A DNA stretch of 64,000 bases, taken from positions 88,632 through 152,631 of the forward strand of contig NZ_JAPFPW010000010.1 in assembly GCF_026155325.1 (NCBI RefSeq). The letters are read 5' to 3'. The notes beneath the pieces were generated by a model that saw only the letters and a program-made list of their open reading frames with translations, was not told the DNA's origin and did not search any database. The DNA comes from Desulfobotulus pelophilus. Its GTDB lineage: Bacteria > Desulfobacterota > Desulfobacteria > Desulfobacterales > ASO4-4. The position numbers were made by a program, and so were the translations under genes. Positions 46,431 to 55,840 of the stretch are shown piece after piece (the first letter of the stretch is position 1; each line of letters opens with the position of its first letter).

Positions 46431-47786
46431 ATGCAACCCAGCCCTGATTCCCAAAACAGTAACTTCTTTACGGCTGTTTTTTGGATACTGCCTGTGCTGA
46501 CCATCCTTTTTCTCACAACTTCTCTGCACGCGGACTCAGGCAAGCGTGCCTCCTTTACCCTTGATGAGCTCAATGCCATGGCTGTCCGGGAAGCCGATCG
46601 CATCCATATGGCAAGGGAATCCGTAAACATGGCAAAGGCCGTACAGGATCAGGCCAGATCCGCCATTCGTCCCCATATAGAAGCCTTTGGTTCTCACAGT
46701 TATTATCCGGACCCCGGCCATACGGATCCGGACCGCCTGAATACCTTCGGGCTGCGCCTCGGACAGAGCATCACCCTGAACGGAAAAGAATGGACGGCTC
46801 TGCAGATGAGCCGAAAAGCCATGGATCAGTCCGGCCGGGATCTTCAGACCATTACCACTGCCTATCTTCTGGAAGTAGGCAGCCGTTTTTATCAAATGAT
46901 CCGCGCGGAAGAAGATATCCGCATTGAAGAAGCAGAAATCATCCGGCTTACACGGCATCTGGATGAAGTCCGTGCAAGGCTCCGCCTCAGCGATGCCACA
47001 AGGCCGGATCTGCTGCGCACCCAGGCCGCCCTTTCCGGAGCAAAAAGCCGCCACAGTGCGGCACGGGAAGTTCTTGCGGATCAGCGATCCATACTGATGG
47101 CCCTTGTCAATCTTCCAGCGGACTTCTCCCTCCTGCCTCCTCCGGCTGTTCAGGCATCACGGCCGGAGGAAAGCCTTGCGGATCTCATTCAGGAAGCGCT
47201 GGATACAAGGCCGGAAATGCAGTCACTGAAACTCAGCTGGGAAATGGCAGAAGATAAAATTATCATTGAAAAAGGAGGGCTCTGGCCCACCCTTTCCTGG
47301 TCCGCCCGGTATCAGGACACCCGCCCCTCCCCTTCCGAGCACAGCGATACGAACTCCCTTTCCGTGGGTCTTGAGCTGGCTGTCCCCCTGTACACCGGTG
47401 GCCTGATCCCTGCTCGTATCCGGGAAGCGGAAGCAGAAAAGCGTCTGGCAAGTTTTCAGTACAATCAGACAGTGCGGGATATCACTCTGGAAGTCCGACG
47501 GGCTTATCACAGCCTTGAAAAAGCCCTTGGCAGCCTGCAGGCACTGGAAGACCAGCTGCTCTTTGCCACGGAAAACTACCAGGCGGTCAGCCGCCAGTTT
47601 GAGGTGGGGCTTGCCAACATTGTGGACCTTATGGATGCCAACACTCTGATGCTCACAGCCCAGAGCAGCCTTATTGCAACCCGTCTGGAAACCCATCTGG
47701 CCCGTTTGTCACTGGACCATGCCACGGGCAGACTGAACCAATGGGCTCCAGCCCCAGAGCCCGGTTTCATCCGGCACACAAACTGA
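46431..47786 (+). CDS. TolC-family outer-membrane efflux protein (RND operon)
   Basis: 451-residue outer-membrane channel of the tripartite pump. ATG 46431 is chosen because a clear signal sequence follows (FFTAVFWILPVLTILFLTT, cleaved after about residue 35). Earlier in-frame starts at TTG 46332 or ATG 46338 would bury the signal. Two OEP repeats with long helical segments follow (FTLDELNAMAVREADRIH; EVRRAYHSLEKALGSLQAL). The ribosome site is weak, so the start is the uncertain part. The gene lies 145 bases before the adaptor. Confidence 0.88.
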   Translation: MQPSPDSQNSNFFTAVFWILPVLTILFLTTSLHADSGKRASFTLDELNAMAVREADRIHMARESVNMAKAVQDQARSAIRPHIEAFGSHSYYPDPGHTDPDRLNTFGLRLGQSITLNGKEWTALQMSRKAMDQSGRDLQTITTAYLLEVGSRFYQMIRAEEDIRIEEAEIIRLTRHLDEVRARLRLSDATRPDLLRTQAALSGAKSRHSAAREVLADQRSILMALVNLPADFSLLPPPAVQASRPEESLADLIQEALDTRPEMQSLKLSWEMAEDKIIIEKGGLWPTLSWSARYQDTRPSPSEHSDTNSLSVGLELAVPLYTGGLIPARIREAEAEKRLASFQYNQTVRDITLEVRRAYHSLEKALGSLQALEDQLLFATENYQAVSRQFEVGLANIVDLMDANTLMLTAQSSLIATRLETHLARLSLDHATGRLNQWAPAPEPGFIRHTN

Positions 47787-47931
47787 AAAATGAAATTTTA
47801 TGCAAAAACAAGATACGGGTGGAACCAGAGTACCGCATACCTGATCGGATAAAGAAAACTCTTTGGTTCTATCCAAACAAAAGTGCCGGGAACATAACAG
47901 CCCACCATAACCTCAGGATTGTGAAGATCCC

Positions 47932-49062
47932 ATGAATCTGCCCGACGAAAAAAAAACGTTACAATCTCACTGGTTCAGAAAAATGCCCCTTCTGGTTCTT
48001 CTGCTGATGATCATCCTTGTGATTGCCGTGGCCATGGCGGTGTCACGCAAAGGGGAAAGGCTGGCTGCGGAACGCAGCACGGCATCCGATCAGGAAGAAA
48101 CGGGAACCAATGTGGTGGTTCTGGTTCTGACACCTTCCCAGATCAGTGATCGTATCAACCTGCCCGGCATCATCAGCCCCTGGGTACGCCTCACCGTCAG
48201 CGCGGAAGTTGCCGGAAAGGTGGATGCCAGACTGGCAGAAGAAGGGCATCATCTTACCAAAGGCACTCCTCTGTACCGCTTGGATGAGAGGGACTACCGC
48301 ACCAGCTACCATGCGGCCAGAGCCGCCTTTGAAACGGCCAGAGCATCCCACAGCCGCCTCAGGGAGCTGCATGATGAGCAACTGACCAGCCGCTCCATTC
48401 TGGATACGGCTGTGGCGGAACTGGAACGGACCCGCTCTGCCATGGAAACGGCCAGACTTCAGCTGGATCGCTGCCTCATTGAAGCAGGCATGGATGGCAT
48501 TCTCAACCGCATGCTGGTGGAACCGGGCCAATTTGTGGCTGTGGGCGATCCTGTGGCTGAAATTCTCCAGCTTAATCCTGTTAAGGTTACCGTTGGCATT
48601 CCCGAATCCGATATCCATGCCGTGCGTGAAGTGGATACTTTCAGCGTGCGTATGGATGCCCTCGGAGGCCGTATTTTCTCCGGCACCCGGCACCGGTTTT
48701 CCCGATCCGCTGAGGGCATGGCAAGGCTCTACGATCTGGAGATCCGCATTGAAAACCCGGATGACGTGATTCTTCCGGACATGTTTGCACGGGTGGATAT
48801 TGTCAAGCAGAGCCGCCCCATGGCCCTGACCCTGCCCATCTATGCGGTCATTTCATCGGGAGGTACCCATTCTGTCTTTGTGGAGAGCCGGGGCCGAGCC
48901 GAAAAACGGGACGTTACTCTGGGTATGCAGGAGGGATGGCAGGTGGAGATTCTTTCCGGCCTGACAGCAGGCGAAAGGGTTGTTGTGGTAGGCCAGAGAG
49001 ATATCAGCCACGGCCAGGCACTCCGCATCATTAAAGAAATCCATGATACCGGGGAACTCTGA
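47932..49062 (+). CDS. RND efflux periplasmic adaptor (membrane-fusion protein)
   Basis: 376-residue adaptor with an N-terminal anchor helix (LLVLLLMIILVIAVAMAVS). The two lipoyl half-motifs (LTVSAEVAGKVDARLAEEGH and AGMDGILNRMLVEPGQFV) flank a helical hairpin, followed by beta-barrel and membrane-proximal domains (LTAGERVVVVGQRDISHG). Links the outer-membrane channel to the RND pump whose gene starts three bases after its stop. Start ATG 47932 has a poor ribosome site, suggesting translation coupled to the upstream gene or low expression. Confidence 0.92.
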   Translation: MNLPDEKKTLQSHWFRKMPLLVLLLMIILVIAVAMAVSRKGERLAAERSTASDQEETGTNVVVLVLTPSQISDRINLPGIISPWVRLTVSAEVAGKVDARLAEEGHHLTKGTPLYRLDERDYRTSYHAARAAFETARASHSRLRELHDEQLTSRSILDTAVAELERTRSAMETARLQLDRCLIEAGMDGILNRMLVEPGQFVAVGDPVAEILQLNPVKVTVGIPESDIHAVREVDTFSVRMDALGGRIFSGTRHRFSRSAEGMARLYDLEIRIENPDDVILPDMFARVDIVKQSRPMALTLPIYAVISSGGTHSVFVESRGRAEKRDVTLGMQEGWQVEILSGLTAGERVVVVGQRDISHGQALRIIKEIHDTGEL

Positions 49063-49065
49063 TCC

Positions 49066-52000
49066 ATGATCATACCGAGAACGGCTGTCAAAAAACGCAC
49101 TACAGTGATGGTTCTGCTCTTTCTTCTGCTCATCTTCGGAGCCTACAGCTACAACACCCTGCCCCGGGAAAGCACGCCGGATATTTCCATACCCTATGTG
49201 TTTGTTTCCACCCCCTATAAAGGAGTAGCTGCCGCAGACATTGAAACCAGCATCACCATACCCATTGAAAAAAAACTCCGGGGCATGAAAGGCGTCAAAA
49301 AGGTTAAGTCCATCAGCTCAGAAGGCCTCTCCCAGATTAACATTGAGTTTCTTCCCAATACGGATATCAACGTTGCCCTGCAGGATGTACGCAACAAGGT
49401 GGATGAAGCCAAGGGTGAGCTCCCAACAGATCTTGAGGATGATCCGGCGGTTTTTGAGGTCAATTTTTCCGAATTTCCCATTGTTATCTTTTCCCTTTCC
49501 GGAACATCGGGCATTGCCCGCTTAAAGGAAATTGCCGATGACCTCAAAGATGCCATAGAAACCATACCCGGCATTCTTGAAGTGGACATCATCGGCGGGC
49601 TGGAGCGGGAAATAGTCATCGAAATAGATCCGGACAAACTGGCCTATTACCGTATACCCATCACCGCTTTTCAGGATGCGGTTGCCAGAGAAAACATCAA
49701 CACCTCCGGTGGTGCCATCACCCTTGGCCATGGCCGGTATCAGATTCAGGTTCCCGGAGAATTCAGCACACCCGAAGAAATCCTCATGCTGGTGGTGGCT
49801 ACTCAGGAAAACCAGCCCATTTACCTGAAAGATGTGGCAAAAGTTCTGGACGACTTCAAGGAAGAGACCAGCCGTTCCCGCATTGACGGCAGGCCTTCGG
49901 TGAATATTTCCGTAAAAAAACGCTCTGGTGAAAACATTATTGAAATTACGGAAACCATCGACCGGCTCATTGAAAAGGAAAGCCAGACCTGGCCGGAAGG
50001 TACGGATATCACCAAAACCATGGATGCGGCCAAGGACATCCGCTCCATGGTGGCCGACCTGGAAAACAACATCCTTTCCGGTCTGGTTCTGGTGGTACTG
50101 GTCCTTTTCTTTGCCCTTGGCGGCCGCAATGCCCTTCTCGTGGCCATGGCCGTACCCTTTTCCATGCTCATCACCTTTACCATACTGTACGCACTGGGCA
50201 TTACCCTGAACATGGTGGTGCTGTTCAGCCTGACACTGGCCCTGGGGATGATGGTGGACAATACCATTGTCATCATCGAAAACATCTACCGTTTCATGGA
50301 GCAGGGCGTACCCCGCTTTCAGGCAGCCATCCGCGCCAGTGAGGAAGTGGCCTGGCCCATCATCGGTGCCACCCTCACCACCCTTGCGGCCTTTCTGCCC
50401 CTTCTTTTCTGGCCCGGTGTCATGGGCGAATTCATGAAGTACCTGCCCCAGACCCTGATCATCACCCTTTCATCCAGTCTGTTTGTGGCTCTGGTGATCA
50501 ACCCGGCACTGGCCTCCTTCTTCATGCGGGTAAAGGGCAGAAAAGAAACACCTGAAAACGATAAGCTCAACGGGGTTTCCATTCCCGATGGAGGAGAAGA
50601 ACCCATCCGCATCCGCGGCCCCATTCTGAGAACCTATCAGGAGCTCATGGAAACGGCACTGGACAACCGCATCACCATGATCATTACGGCCTTTCTGATA
50701 CTGGCCTTCTTCTTCATGTTCTGGCTGCTCCGGGTGGGGCTGGAAAGACCGGTGGAATTTTTCTCTTCGGTGGACCCGCGAAACATCTACGTTAACTTCC
50801 GCATGCCGGAAGGTGCGGATCTGGAATACATCGACCATGTGGTAAAAAGGGCGGAAATGGCCATTGCCCGTAAAGAATTCAGCAGTGAGAACCCCCTTGA
50901 ACCCATTACGGATGAAAGCTATGCCAAAGCCCTGAGTCCCCGTATCCACACCACCCGCACGGGCAGCACATTTTCCGGCCCCAGCGATTTTGATAACATT
51001 GAGCACATCTATGCAGAAGCCGTATCCGGCCCTACCATGTCCGGGTTCGGCGGCAGCAGCCCCACCCACATCGGCATTCAGTTCATTGATCTGGAGGAAC
51101 GGAAAACCCCCTCTCCCCGGACCCTGGAAGCCATACGCCAGCGGGTACAGCACATACCCGGCGCCTACATCACCGTACAGGAACAGGATGAAGGCCCTCC
51201 CACGGGCCCGCCCATCAATATTGAAATTTCCGGAGATGATTTCAGGGTGCTGGGCTCCCTTGCCCGTCAGGTAGAAGAACTGATCAGCAAAGTACCCCAT
51301 GTCCGGGATGTGGAAAACGACTATATCGAATCCATTCCTTCCATCGAAATCCGTATCGACAGGCAGAAGGCCGCCCTTTTCGGCCTGTCCACGGCTTCCA
51401 TCGGGTCTGCTCTGAAAACAGCCTATAACGGGATGGAGGTATCCACCTACCGGGAAGGAGATGAGGATTACGACATTACCGTTCGTCTGCCTGAAAAAGA
51501 CAGAAAGGGCAGCGAAGTTCTGAAAAAACTCATGATCGCAGCCCCCTCCGGCCAACTGGTACCCCTGAGTACACTGGCCGAATTCCGCTATTCCGGAACC
51601 ATGGGTAATATTGTACGCATCAATCACGAGCGTGTGGTAACGGTAAAAGCAGCCATAGACGAAACCCGGATGCCCGGTGCCACAGCACGGCTCTATGCGG
51701 AAAAACTGATGAAAGAAGTTCCCATGCCCCATGGCTATACCTACCGGTTCACCGGCGAGGAGGAAGAACAGCAGGAATCCCAGGAATTTCTTTCCAAAGC
51801 CTTTCTGGCCGCCCTGCTCTGTATTTTCCTCATCCTTGTCAGTCTTTTCAATTCCGTTACCCAGCCGGTGATGATCATGACCTCCGTTATTCTTTCTCTG
51901 GGCGGTGTGTTTCTGGGGCTTACGGTTTTAAATCTTCCCTTCGGTATTATCATGAGCGGGGTGGGTGTCATCTCTCTGGCTGGTGTGGTGGTGAACAACG

Positions 52001-52347
52001 CCATTGTTCTCATAGACTACATCAACAGACTGAAAGACAAGGGCTATGCCGTTCGGGATGCGGTGATTGCCGGCGGTGCCACCCGCCTGCGGCCCGTGCT
52101 GCTGACGGCCATCACCACCATTTTAGGGCTGATTCCCATGGTAACGGGTATATCCTATGACTTCAGAAACCTGAGCCTTTCTCTTGTCAGTGAATCTTCC
52201 CAGTGGTGGCGGTCCATGGCCATTGTCATCATCTTCGGCCTGATGGTATCCACCTTCCTCACTCTAGTTGTGGTGCCGGTTCTGTACTCCCTGATCCACA
52301 GTATTCAGGAAAAATGGAAGCGGGTTGTGGGGAAAGCCACTTTATAG
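49066..52347 (+). CDS. RND-family efflux pump (AcrB/HAE-like)
   Basis: 1093-residue proton-driven inner-membrane pump. The typical start (RTAVKKRTTVMVLLFLLLIF), two large periplasmic loops and twelve predicted helices are present. Helix 4 has the proton-relay aspartate in LALGMMVDNTIVIIENIYR. SGVGVISLAGVVVNNAIVLI marks the second half, which lacks the paired Asp. Substrate cannot be inferred; drug, solvent or bile-type efflux are possible. It ends the operon, and a CCGGTTC/GAACCGG hairpin (52462-52482) lies downstream without a T-run. The rest of 52348-52529 is non-coding and abuts the integron. Confidence 0.94.
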   Translation: MIIPRTAVKKRTTVMVLLFLLLIFGAYSYNTLPRESTPDISIPYVFVSTPYKGVAAADIETSITIPIEKKLRGMKGVKKVKSISSEGLSQINIEFLPNTDINVALQDVRNKVDEAKGELPTDLEDDPAVFEVNFSEFPIVIFSLSGTSGIARLKEIADDLKDAIETIPGILEVDIIGGLEREIVIEIDPDKLAYYRIPITAFQDAVARENINTSGGAITLGHGRYQIQVPGEFSTPEEILMLVVATQENQPIYLKDVAKVLDDFKEETSRSRIDGRPSVNISVKKRSGENIIEITETIDRLIEKESQTWPEGTDITKTMDAAKDIRSMVADLENNILSGLVLVVLVLFFALGGRNALLVAMAVPFSMLITFTILYALGITLNMVVLFSLTLALGMMVDNTIVIIENIYRFMEQGVPRFQAAIRASEEVAWPIIGATLTTLAAFLPLLFWPGVMGEFMKYLPQTLIITLSSSLFVALVINPALASFFMRVKGRKETPENDKLNGVSIPDGGEEPIRIRGPILRTYQELMETALDNRITMIITAFLILAFFFMFWLLRVGLERPVEFFSSVDPRNIYVNFRMPEGADLEYIDHVVKRAEMAIARKEFSSENPLEPITDESYAKALSPRIHTTRTGSTFSGPSDFDNIEHIYAEAVSGPTMSGFGGSSPTHIGIQFIDLEERKTPSPRTLEAIRQRVQHIPGAYITVQEQDEGPPTGPPINIEISGDDFRVLGSLARQVEELISKVPHVRDVENDYIESIPSIEIRIDRQKAALFGLSTASIGSALKTAYNGMEVSTYREGDEDYDITVRLPEKDRKGSEVLKKLMIAAPSGQLVPLSTLAEFRYSGTMGNIVRINHERVVTVKAAIDETRMPGATARLYAEKLMKEVPMPHGYTYRFTGEEEEQQESQEFLSKAFLAALLCIFLILVSLFNSVTQPVMIMTSVILSLGGVFLGLTVLNLPFGIIMSGVGVISLAGVVVNNAIVLIDYINRLKDKGYAVRDAVIAGGATRLRPVLLTAITTILGLIPMVTGISYDFRNLSLSLVSESSQWWRSMAIVIIFGLMVSTFLTLVVVPVLYSLIHSIQEKWKRVVGKATL

Positions 52348-52529
52348 GTTGGGATCATCAGGCGTGCTCCCCGTGCTATCGGATCACATGCCCCCCGCTC
52401 CCATCCAGTTCCCCCTCCGAAAAGAACAGGCGGGAGAAACCCGGCATGGGGGCGGGGAAGACCGGTTCGAGTGCTGAACCGGGGCGGGACCTCCCCCATC
52501 CCGCCGCAGCGGGTAGCCCGCAGGGATGT

Positions 52530-53954
52530 TCAGCAATCCATATCATCAAAATCCAAAGGGCTTCTTTTTTCTTTGATGGTCGTGGAAATAACCGTGTGAG
52601 TATAGATCATGGTAGTACGAATATCGCTATGCCCCAGAAGTTCCTGTATGGTACGCAAATCCACATTGGCCGCCAGAAGATGGCTGGCAAAGGAATGACG
52701 GAAGGTATGGGCGGAGGCGCGTTTCAAAAGCCTTGACTTTCTCACGCCCATTTTAATCGCCTTCTGCACATGGGTTTCATGGAGATGATATCGCCTCTGC
52801 TCCCCCGTATCCGGCACAAGGGTCAGCTCTCTGGACGGAAAAACCCACTGCCAGACAAGCTCCTTCGCCGCACCGGGGTATTTACGCTCCATGGCGGAAG
52901 GCAGAAAAACCCCTGCATAGCCTGCGGCAAGATCTTTTTCATGTTTTTCCACAACACGATCCAGCTGATCTTCCAGCTCTTTTTTCAGTTTTTGGGGTAT
53001 GGGAACGGTGCGGTCTTTCTTTCCTTTTCCATCATGAATGGTGAGAATCATGGCATCAAAGTTGAGATCCTGCACCCTCAGCTTCATACATTCGGAAAGC
53101 CTCAGGCCGCAGCCATAAAGAATTTTTACTATCAGATCAAATGGATACCTAAGGTTCCCCAGAACGCGCCACACCTCTTCCCTAGAAAGCACTACAGGAA
53201 CATAAGGCTTTCTTTTTACCCGCACCACCCCCTCTAGTGACCCGAATTCCCTGTGAAGCACATGGCGAAAAAAAAAGAGCAGGGCATTGAAGGCCTGATT
53301 CTGGGACGATGCCGCCACCTTTCTTTCCACGGCAAGGTAGGTAAGAAAACGCTTCACATCGTCCACATGCAACCGTTCTGGCGGTTTATGGCGGGTAAAA
53401 TAGCGGAGTTTTTCGGCCCAGAGTGTATAGGCTTTCAGGGTTTTGGGAGAATACTGCCGAACCCTGATTTCATTACTCAGGGCTAAGAGGGCCTGATCCC
53501 ATGGGCACGGGATTTCATTGGCCTGATTCTGGCAGCCAGCCGAATCAGGATGGTCATCCCCGCCCCTCCGAAAAAAAACGGGGGCAGGAGCGACATTGCC
53601 GGGAGGCTTCCATTCCACAGGCCGGGTATTTTCCGAAAAATCCGGATATGGCCGTACAGCCCTGACAGGCACGGCAGAAGATTCACAAGGTAGCACCATG
53701 GAAATACCGGTTTGGTATATTGTTACGGCCTGCTCTGCCTGATGAATTTGTGCTGCTGTTTGCTTTTTCTCTTGGAGCTTTTCCGCGAAAGCAATGATAT
53801 TCCGGGAATCGGCATAGGAAAGGGCATTTTTTTGACAAAAATCCAGATAATAACGCAGCCACTTCAGATAGTATGGTCTTTCTCTGGGAGGAATGGCACT
53901 CTTTTCCAGAAGCAGCTGGAATTTTGCCTTAAGGGCCTCGGGAAGCCTGATCAT
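52530..53954 (-). CDS. intI: Integron integrase IntI, long form
   Basis: Site-specific tyrosine recombinase that inserts and excises gene cassettes. The 474 residues exceed the usual 320-340. Residues about 10-85 form an extra N-terminal SAM-like helical domain (YYLKWLRYYLDFCQKNAL), then a Pro-rich linker. A second SAM-like DNA-binding domain follows (about 155-240) and then the catalytic domain. The catalytic residues are all visible: Arg in CGLRLSECMKL, Lys in GKGKKDR, His and Arg in HTFRHSFASH, His in LLGHSDIRTT, and Tyr in MIYTHT. The integron-specific insertion is present (AMERKYPGAAKELVWQWVFPS). It is divergent from the cassette array, as expected. Both the extension and the start have a weak ribosome site. 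Confidence 0.96.
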   Translation of the reverse strand: MIRLPEALKAKFQLLLEKSAIPPRERPYYLKWLRYYLDFCQKNALSYADSRNIIAFAEKLQEKKQTAAQIHQAEQAVTIYQTGISMVLPCESSAVPVRAVRPYPDFSENTRPVEWKPPGNVAPAPVFFRRGGDDHPDSAGCQNQANEIPCPWDQALLALSNEIRVRQYSPKTLKAYTLWAEKLRYFTRHKPPERLHVDDVKRFLTYLAVERKVAASSQNQAFNALLFFFRHVLHREFGSLEGVVRVKRKPYVPVVLSREEVWRVLGNLRYPFDLIVKILYGCGLRLSECMKLRVQDLNFDAMILTIHDGKGKKDRTVPIPQKLKKELEDQLDRVVEKHEKDLAAGYAGVFLPSAMERKYPGAAKELVWQWVFPSRELTLVPDTGEQRRYHLHETHVQKAIKMGVRKSRLLKRASAHTFRHSFASHLLAANVDLRTIQELLGHSDIRTTMIYTHTVISTTIKEKRSPLDFDDMDC

Positions 53955-54090
53955 ACAATATCCAGTTTTCTTTATAATTTTAAAATCAACGTATTATCCA
54001 GTTAGAAAGACTACTACTTGACAACGGGAAGGTTGCCAAGTATGAAAATCAGATTGCAGTTGTACAGAACCACACAATAATATGTTAGCA
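53955..54090 (+). other. attI: attI site region
   Basis: The stretch between intI and the first cassette. The crossover is G54084/T54085 in GTTAGCA, placed independently because the first cassette's attC starts with the exact complement TGCTAAC (54707-54713). Two copies of TATCCAGTT (53959-53967 and 53995-54003), 36 bases apart, could be integrase direct-repeat sites like DR1/DR2 of attI1. Divergent promoters for intI and the array overlap here. No LexA box is seen. Confidence 0.75.
54018..54046 (+). promoter_or_regulatory. Pc-type cassette promoter
   Basis: TTGACA (54018-54023), 17 bases, then TATGAA (54041-54046), directed into the array and ending about 38 bases before the first cassette. 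A perfect -35 with optimal spacing makes this the likely driver of the first cassettes. Confidence 0.7.
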
Positions 54091-54109
54091 ATCTCTAGGC
54101 CTGAGAATT

Positions 54110-54712
54110 ATGGAAATATCAGAAAGATTCATCGCAGCAGGCAGGAGCTCCTTTGTTAGGGAAGTGGCGATTCCCGTGGGGGAGGATATTGAGAAAATTT
54201 CTAAGGAATTCCCTTGTCAAGATGAAATTCTAATAGAAATTGAACACAAGCCTGAGGCTTTTCTTTCAGGCCTAGAAGCGCTAATTGGTATTGTTGTCTT
54301 CTTTGGAGGTTGGGCGGGTACTAAATTTTTAGATGAGGTGTACGATGCGAAATTTAGTCCGGCAGTTAAGGATAGGCTAGCAAAATACATTCAAAAAAGT
54401 GGAGCACATAAGAAGTACTCCCTGGCAATCTCAATTAACAAGAAAAATAGTGGTGCATCAGTATTGATATGCAGTGTTGGTTCAACTATCGAAGAAATTG
54501 AAGCTTCGGAAGCTCATATTCCCTCTGTTTTAAAAATTGCTGAAGCTTGCCTTGAGTCAGGTGCCGAAGATATTGTTCATATGTTTGTTATTGACAATGG
54601 AAATTGCAACTTTAAGCCTTTGACGTACAGCAGCTATGGGGATGCGCTCACCGGATTAAAACACATGTTTCCAGCCAAGATGCCCAGATACCTGGACAAT
54701 GACGACTGCTAA
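54110..54712 (+). CDS. Cassette 1 protein of unknown function with one membrane segment
   Basis: 200 residues; not recognised. A hydrophobic segment LSGLEALIGIVVFFGGWAGT lies at about 53-72, between a charged N-terminal region and a soluble C-terminal domain (YSLAISINKKNSGASVLICS). The stop TAA is embedded in the attC 5' core, a common cassette feature. AT-rich relative to the backbone, indicating transfer. It is the cassette closest to the Pc promoter and so probably the best expressed. Confidence 0.8.
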   Translation: MEISERFIAAGRSSFVREVAIPVGEDIEKISKEFPCQDEILIEIEHKPEAFLSGLEALIGIVVFFGGWAGTKFLDEVYDAKFSPAVKDRLAKYIQKSGAHKKYSLAISINKKNSGASVLICSVGSTIEEIEASEAHIPSVLKIAEACLESGAEDIVHMFVIDNGNCNFKPLTYSSYGDALTGLKHMFPAKMPRYLDNDDC

Positions 54713-54787
54713 CAAGAAAATCATGTACGCGCGCATGGCGCGCCGGACGCCCTCCTGCGTCGGGCGCCGCATATTTTGGCGTTCGGC
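54707..54787 (+). other. attC: attC1 recombination site
   Basis: The 81-base site runs from R'' TGCTAAC (54707-54713) to R' GTTCGGC (54781-54787). R'' is the exact complement of G+TTAGCA, the first bases of cassette 1. GC-rich inner stems (GCGCGCATGGCGCGC) lie between. Confidence 0.9.
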
Positions 54788-54798
54788 GGGATATCATT

Positions 54799-55344
54799 AT
54801 GGAAACACAAAGTAATTTTATTACCAGACTGTTGCTAATGTCCGATACCACTTGGCTACGACATGCCAACCCGTGGAGTGCATGGACAAGGATCATTACA
54901 TGTCTCCCGTTATTAACATTATCCCTTTGGAGTAGGGCGTGGATTGGCCGATGGTCTATACTACCCATAATCGCCGCCCTGCTATGGATCTGGCTAAACC
55001 CCAGAGTTTTTCCAGCACCAAAGTCAACCGACAATTGGGCCTCGCAAGGAGTTTTGGGAGAAAGATTTTGGCTGAACAGAAAAGTTATTCCGATTCCTCA
55101 TCACCATGTTATTGCCGGCAATACCCTGCTTGCAATAAGTGGGACGGGTCTTTTTCCTTTTATCTATGGTATTTGGCAATTAAGTGTCTGGCCTACCATT
55201 TTCGGTGGATTGTTAATGTATGTGGGAAAGCTCTGGTACTTCGATCGAATGGTTTGGCTTTATGGAGATATGAAAGATAAAGTTGCTCAACATGCCACAT
55301 GGCTAACACCGAACACTTATCAGGCCCCCGGCGGTCAAGAGTAA
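54799..55344 (+). CDS. Cassette 2 membrane protein (resembles DUF6653)
   Basis: 181 residues with three or four hydrophobic helices (ILPIIAALLWIWLNP; LFPFIYGIWQLSVWPTIFGGLLMY). WLRHANPWSAWTR near the N-terminus is reminiscent of the DUF6653 family; function unknown. ATG 54799 lies 17 bases after the attC1 crossover. An ACCGAAC near the 3' end is close to the GCCGAAC expected for this cassette's own attC, but the site is not intact: the downstream region is disrupted by the IS1111-group insertion. Confidence 0.75.
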   Translation: METQSNFITRLLLMSDTTWLRHANPWSAWTRIITCLPLLTLSLWSRAWIGRWSILPIIAALLWIWLNPRVFPAPKSTDNWASQGVLGERFWLNRKVIPIPHHHVIAGNTLLAISGTGLFPFIYGIWQLSVWPTIFGGLLMYVGKLWYFDRMVWLYGDMKDKVAQHATWLTPNTYQAPGGQE

Positions 55345-55420
55345 AAAGATCCGTTAACGCAAAAGATTTCTCTTACGTTCTTTGACAAGCGACTGATCAA
55401 ACGTACACCATCCGGTTTCC

Positions 55421-55840
55421 GACTTGGGATTCAATCCTGGTTGCAGACGCATTCTGCACCAAACACTTATCGAGGCTCTGTTTTGCAGGGTTCGGTTCAA
55501 TGTTCACCGATTGTCCCTGCCGCCTGGAATCACTGTCGTGCCCTTGTGCCGTCCCAATCAAAACGTCGGGGTGCGAGAACCTCTTCGCCCTGCAGTTAGG
55601 TGCGGGATCGGGGAAGGGGCAGAACCCGGCGCGGGCCGATGTGACCATCGCGCAAGCTGGTCATGAAAGCGAGGCGAATCTCCAATCAAAAGCCACTGGC
55701 GTAACGGGTGAATGGTGCTGATCCGGCCGGATACCGGGTTGTTGACCCAGAAGTTCGCGCTTACACCGTGCGGCCGTTGTTTCCAGCTGCCCGAAGGATG
55801 TTGCCAGTTAGGCGGTCAGGCTGATTCGCCCCCTTTCGCA
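55421..55840 (-). ncRNA. Non-coding right end of the IS, probable bridge-RNA region
   Basis: About 420 bases downstream of the transposase stop with no credible gene in either direction. In IS1111-group elements the long non-coding end after the transposase gene encodes the bridge RNA that pairs with target and donor DNA. GTTAGGT (55588-55594) and GTTAGGC (55807-55813) within it look like attC core sites and could be either target-binding guide segments or remnants of earlier attCs. The exact RNA is not delimited. Confidence 0.45.

Noticed and set aside
50470..51732. 420-codon minus-strand frame opposite the RND pump
   Set aside because: Shadow of the AcrB-like gene, with no family features.
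53955..54090. LexA box controlling intI
   Set aside because: No CTGT-N8-ACAG-type sequence is present in the intI/attI interval.
55311..55360. Complete attC directly after cassette 2
   Set aside because: ACCGAAC matches the expected R'' only partly and overlaps the coding end, and no properly spaced GTT core follows. The site was disrupted by the IS.
55397..55721. Several short frames in both directions left of the transposase gene
   Set aside because: They contradict each other, lack ribosome sites, and are better explained as the non-coding bridge-RNA end of the IS.
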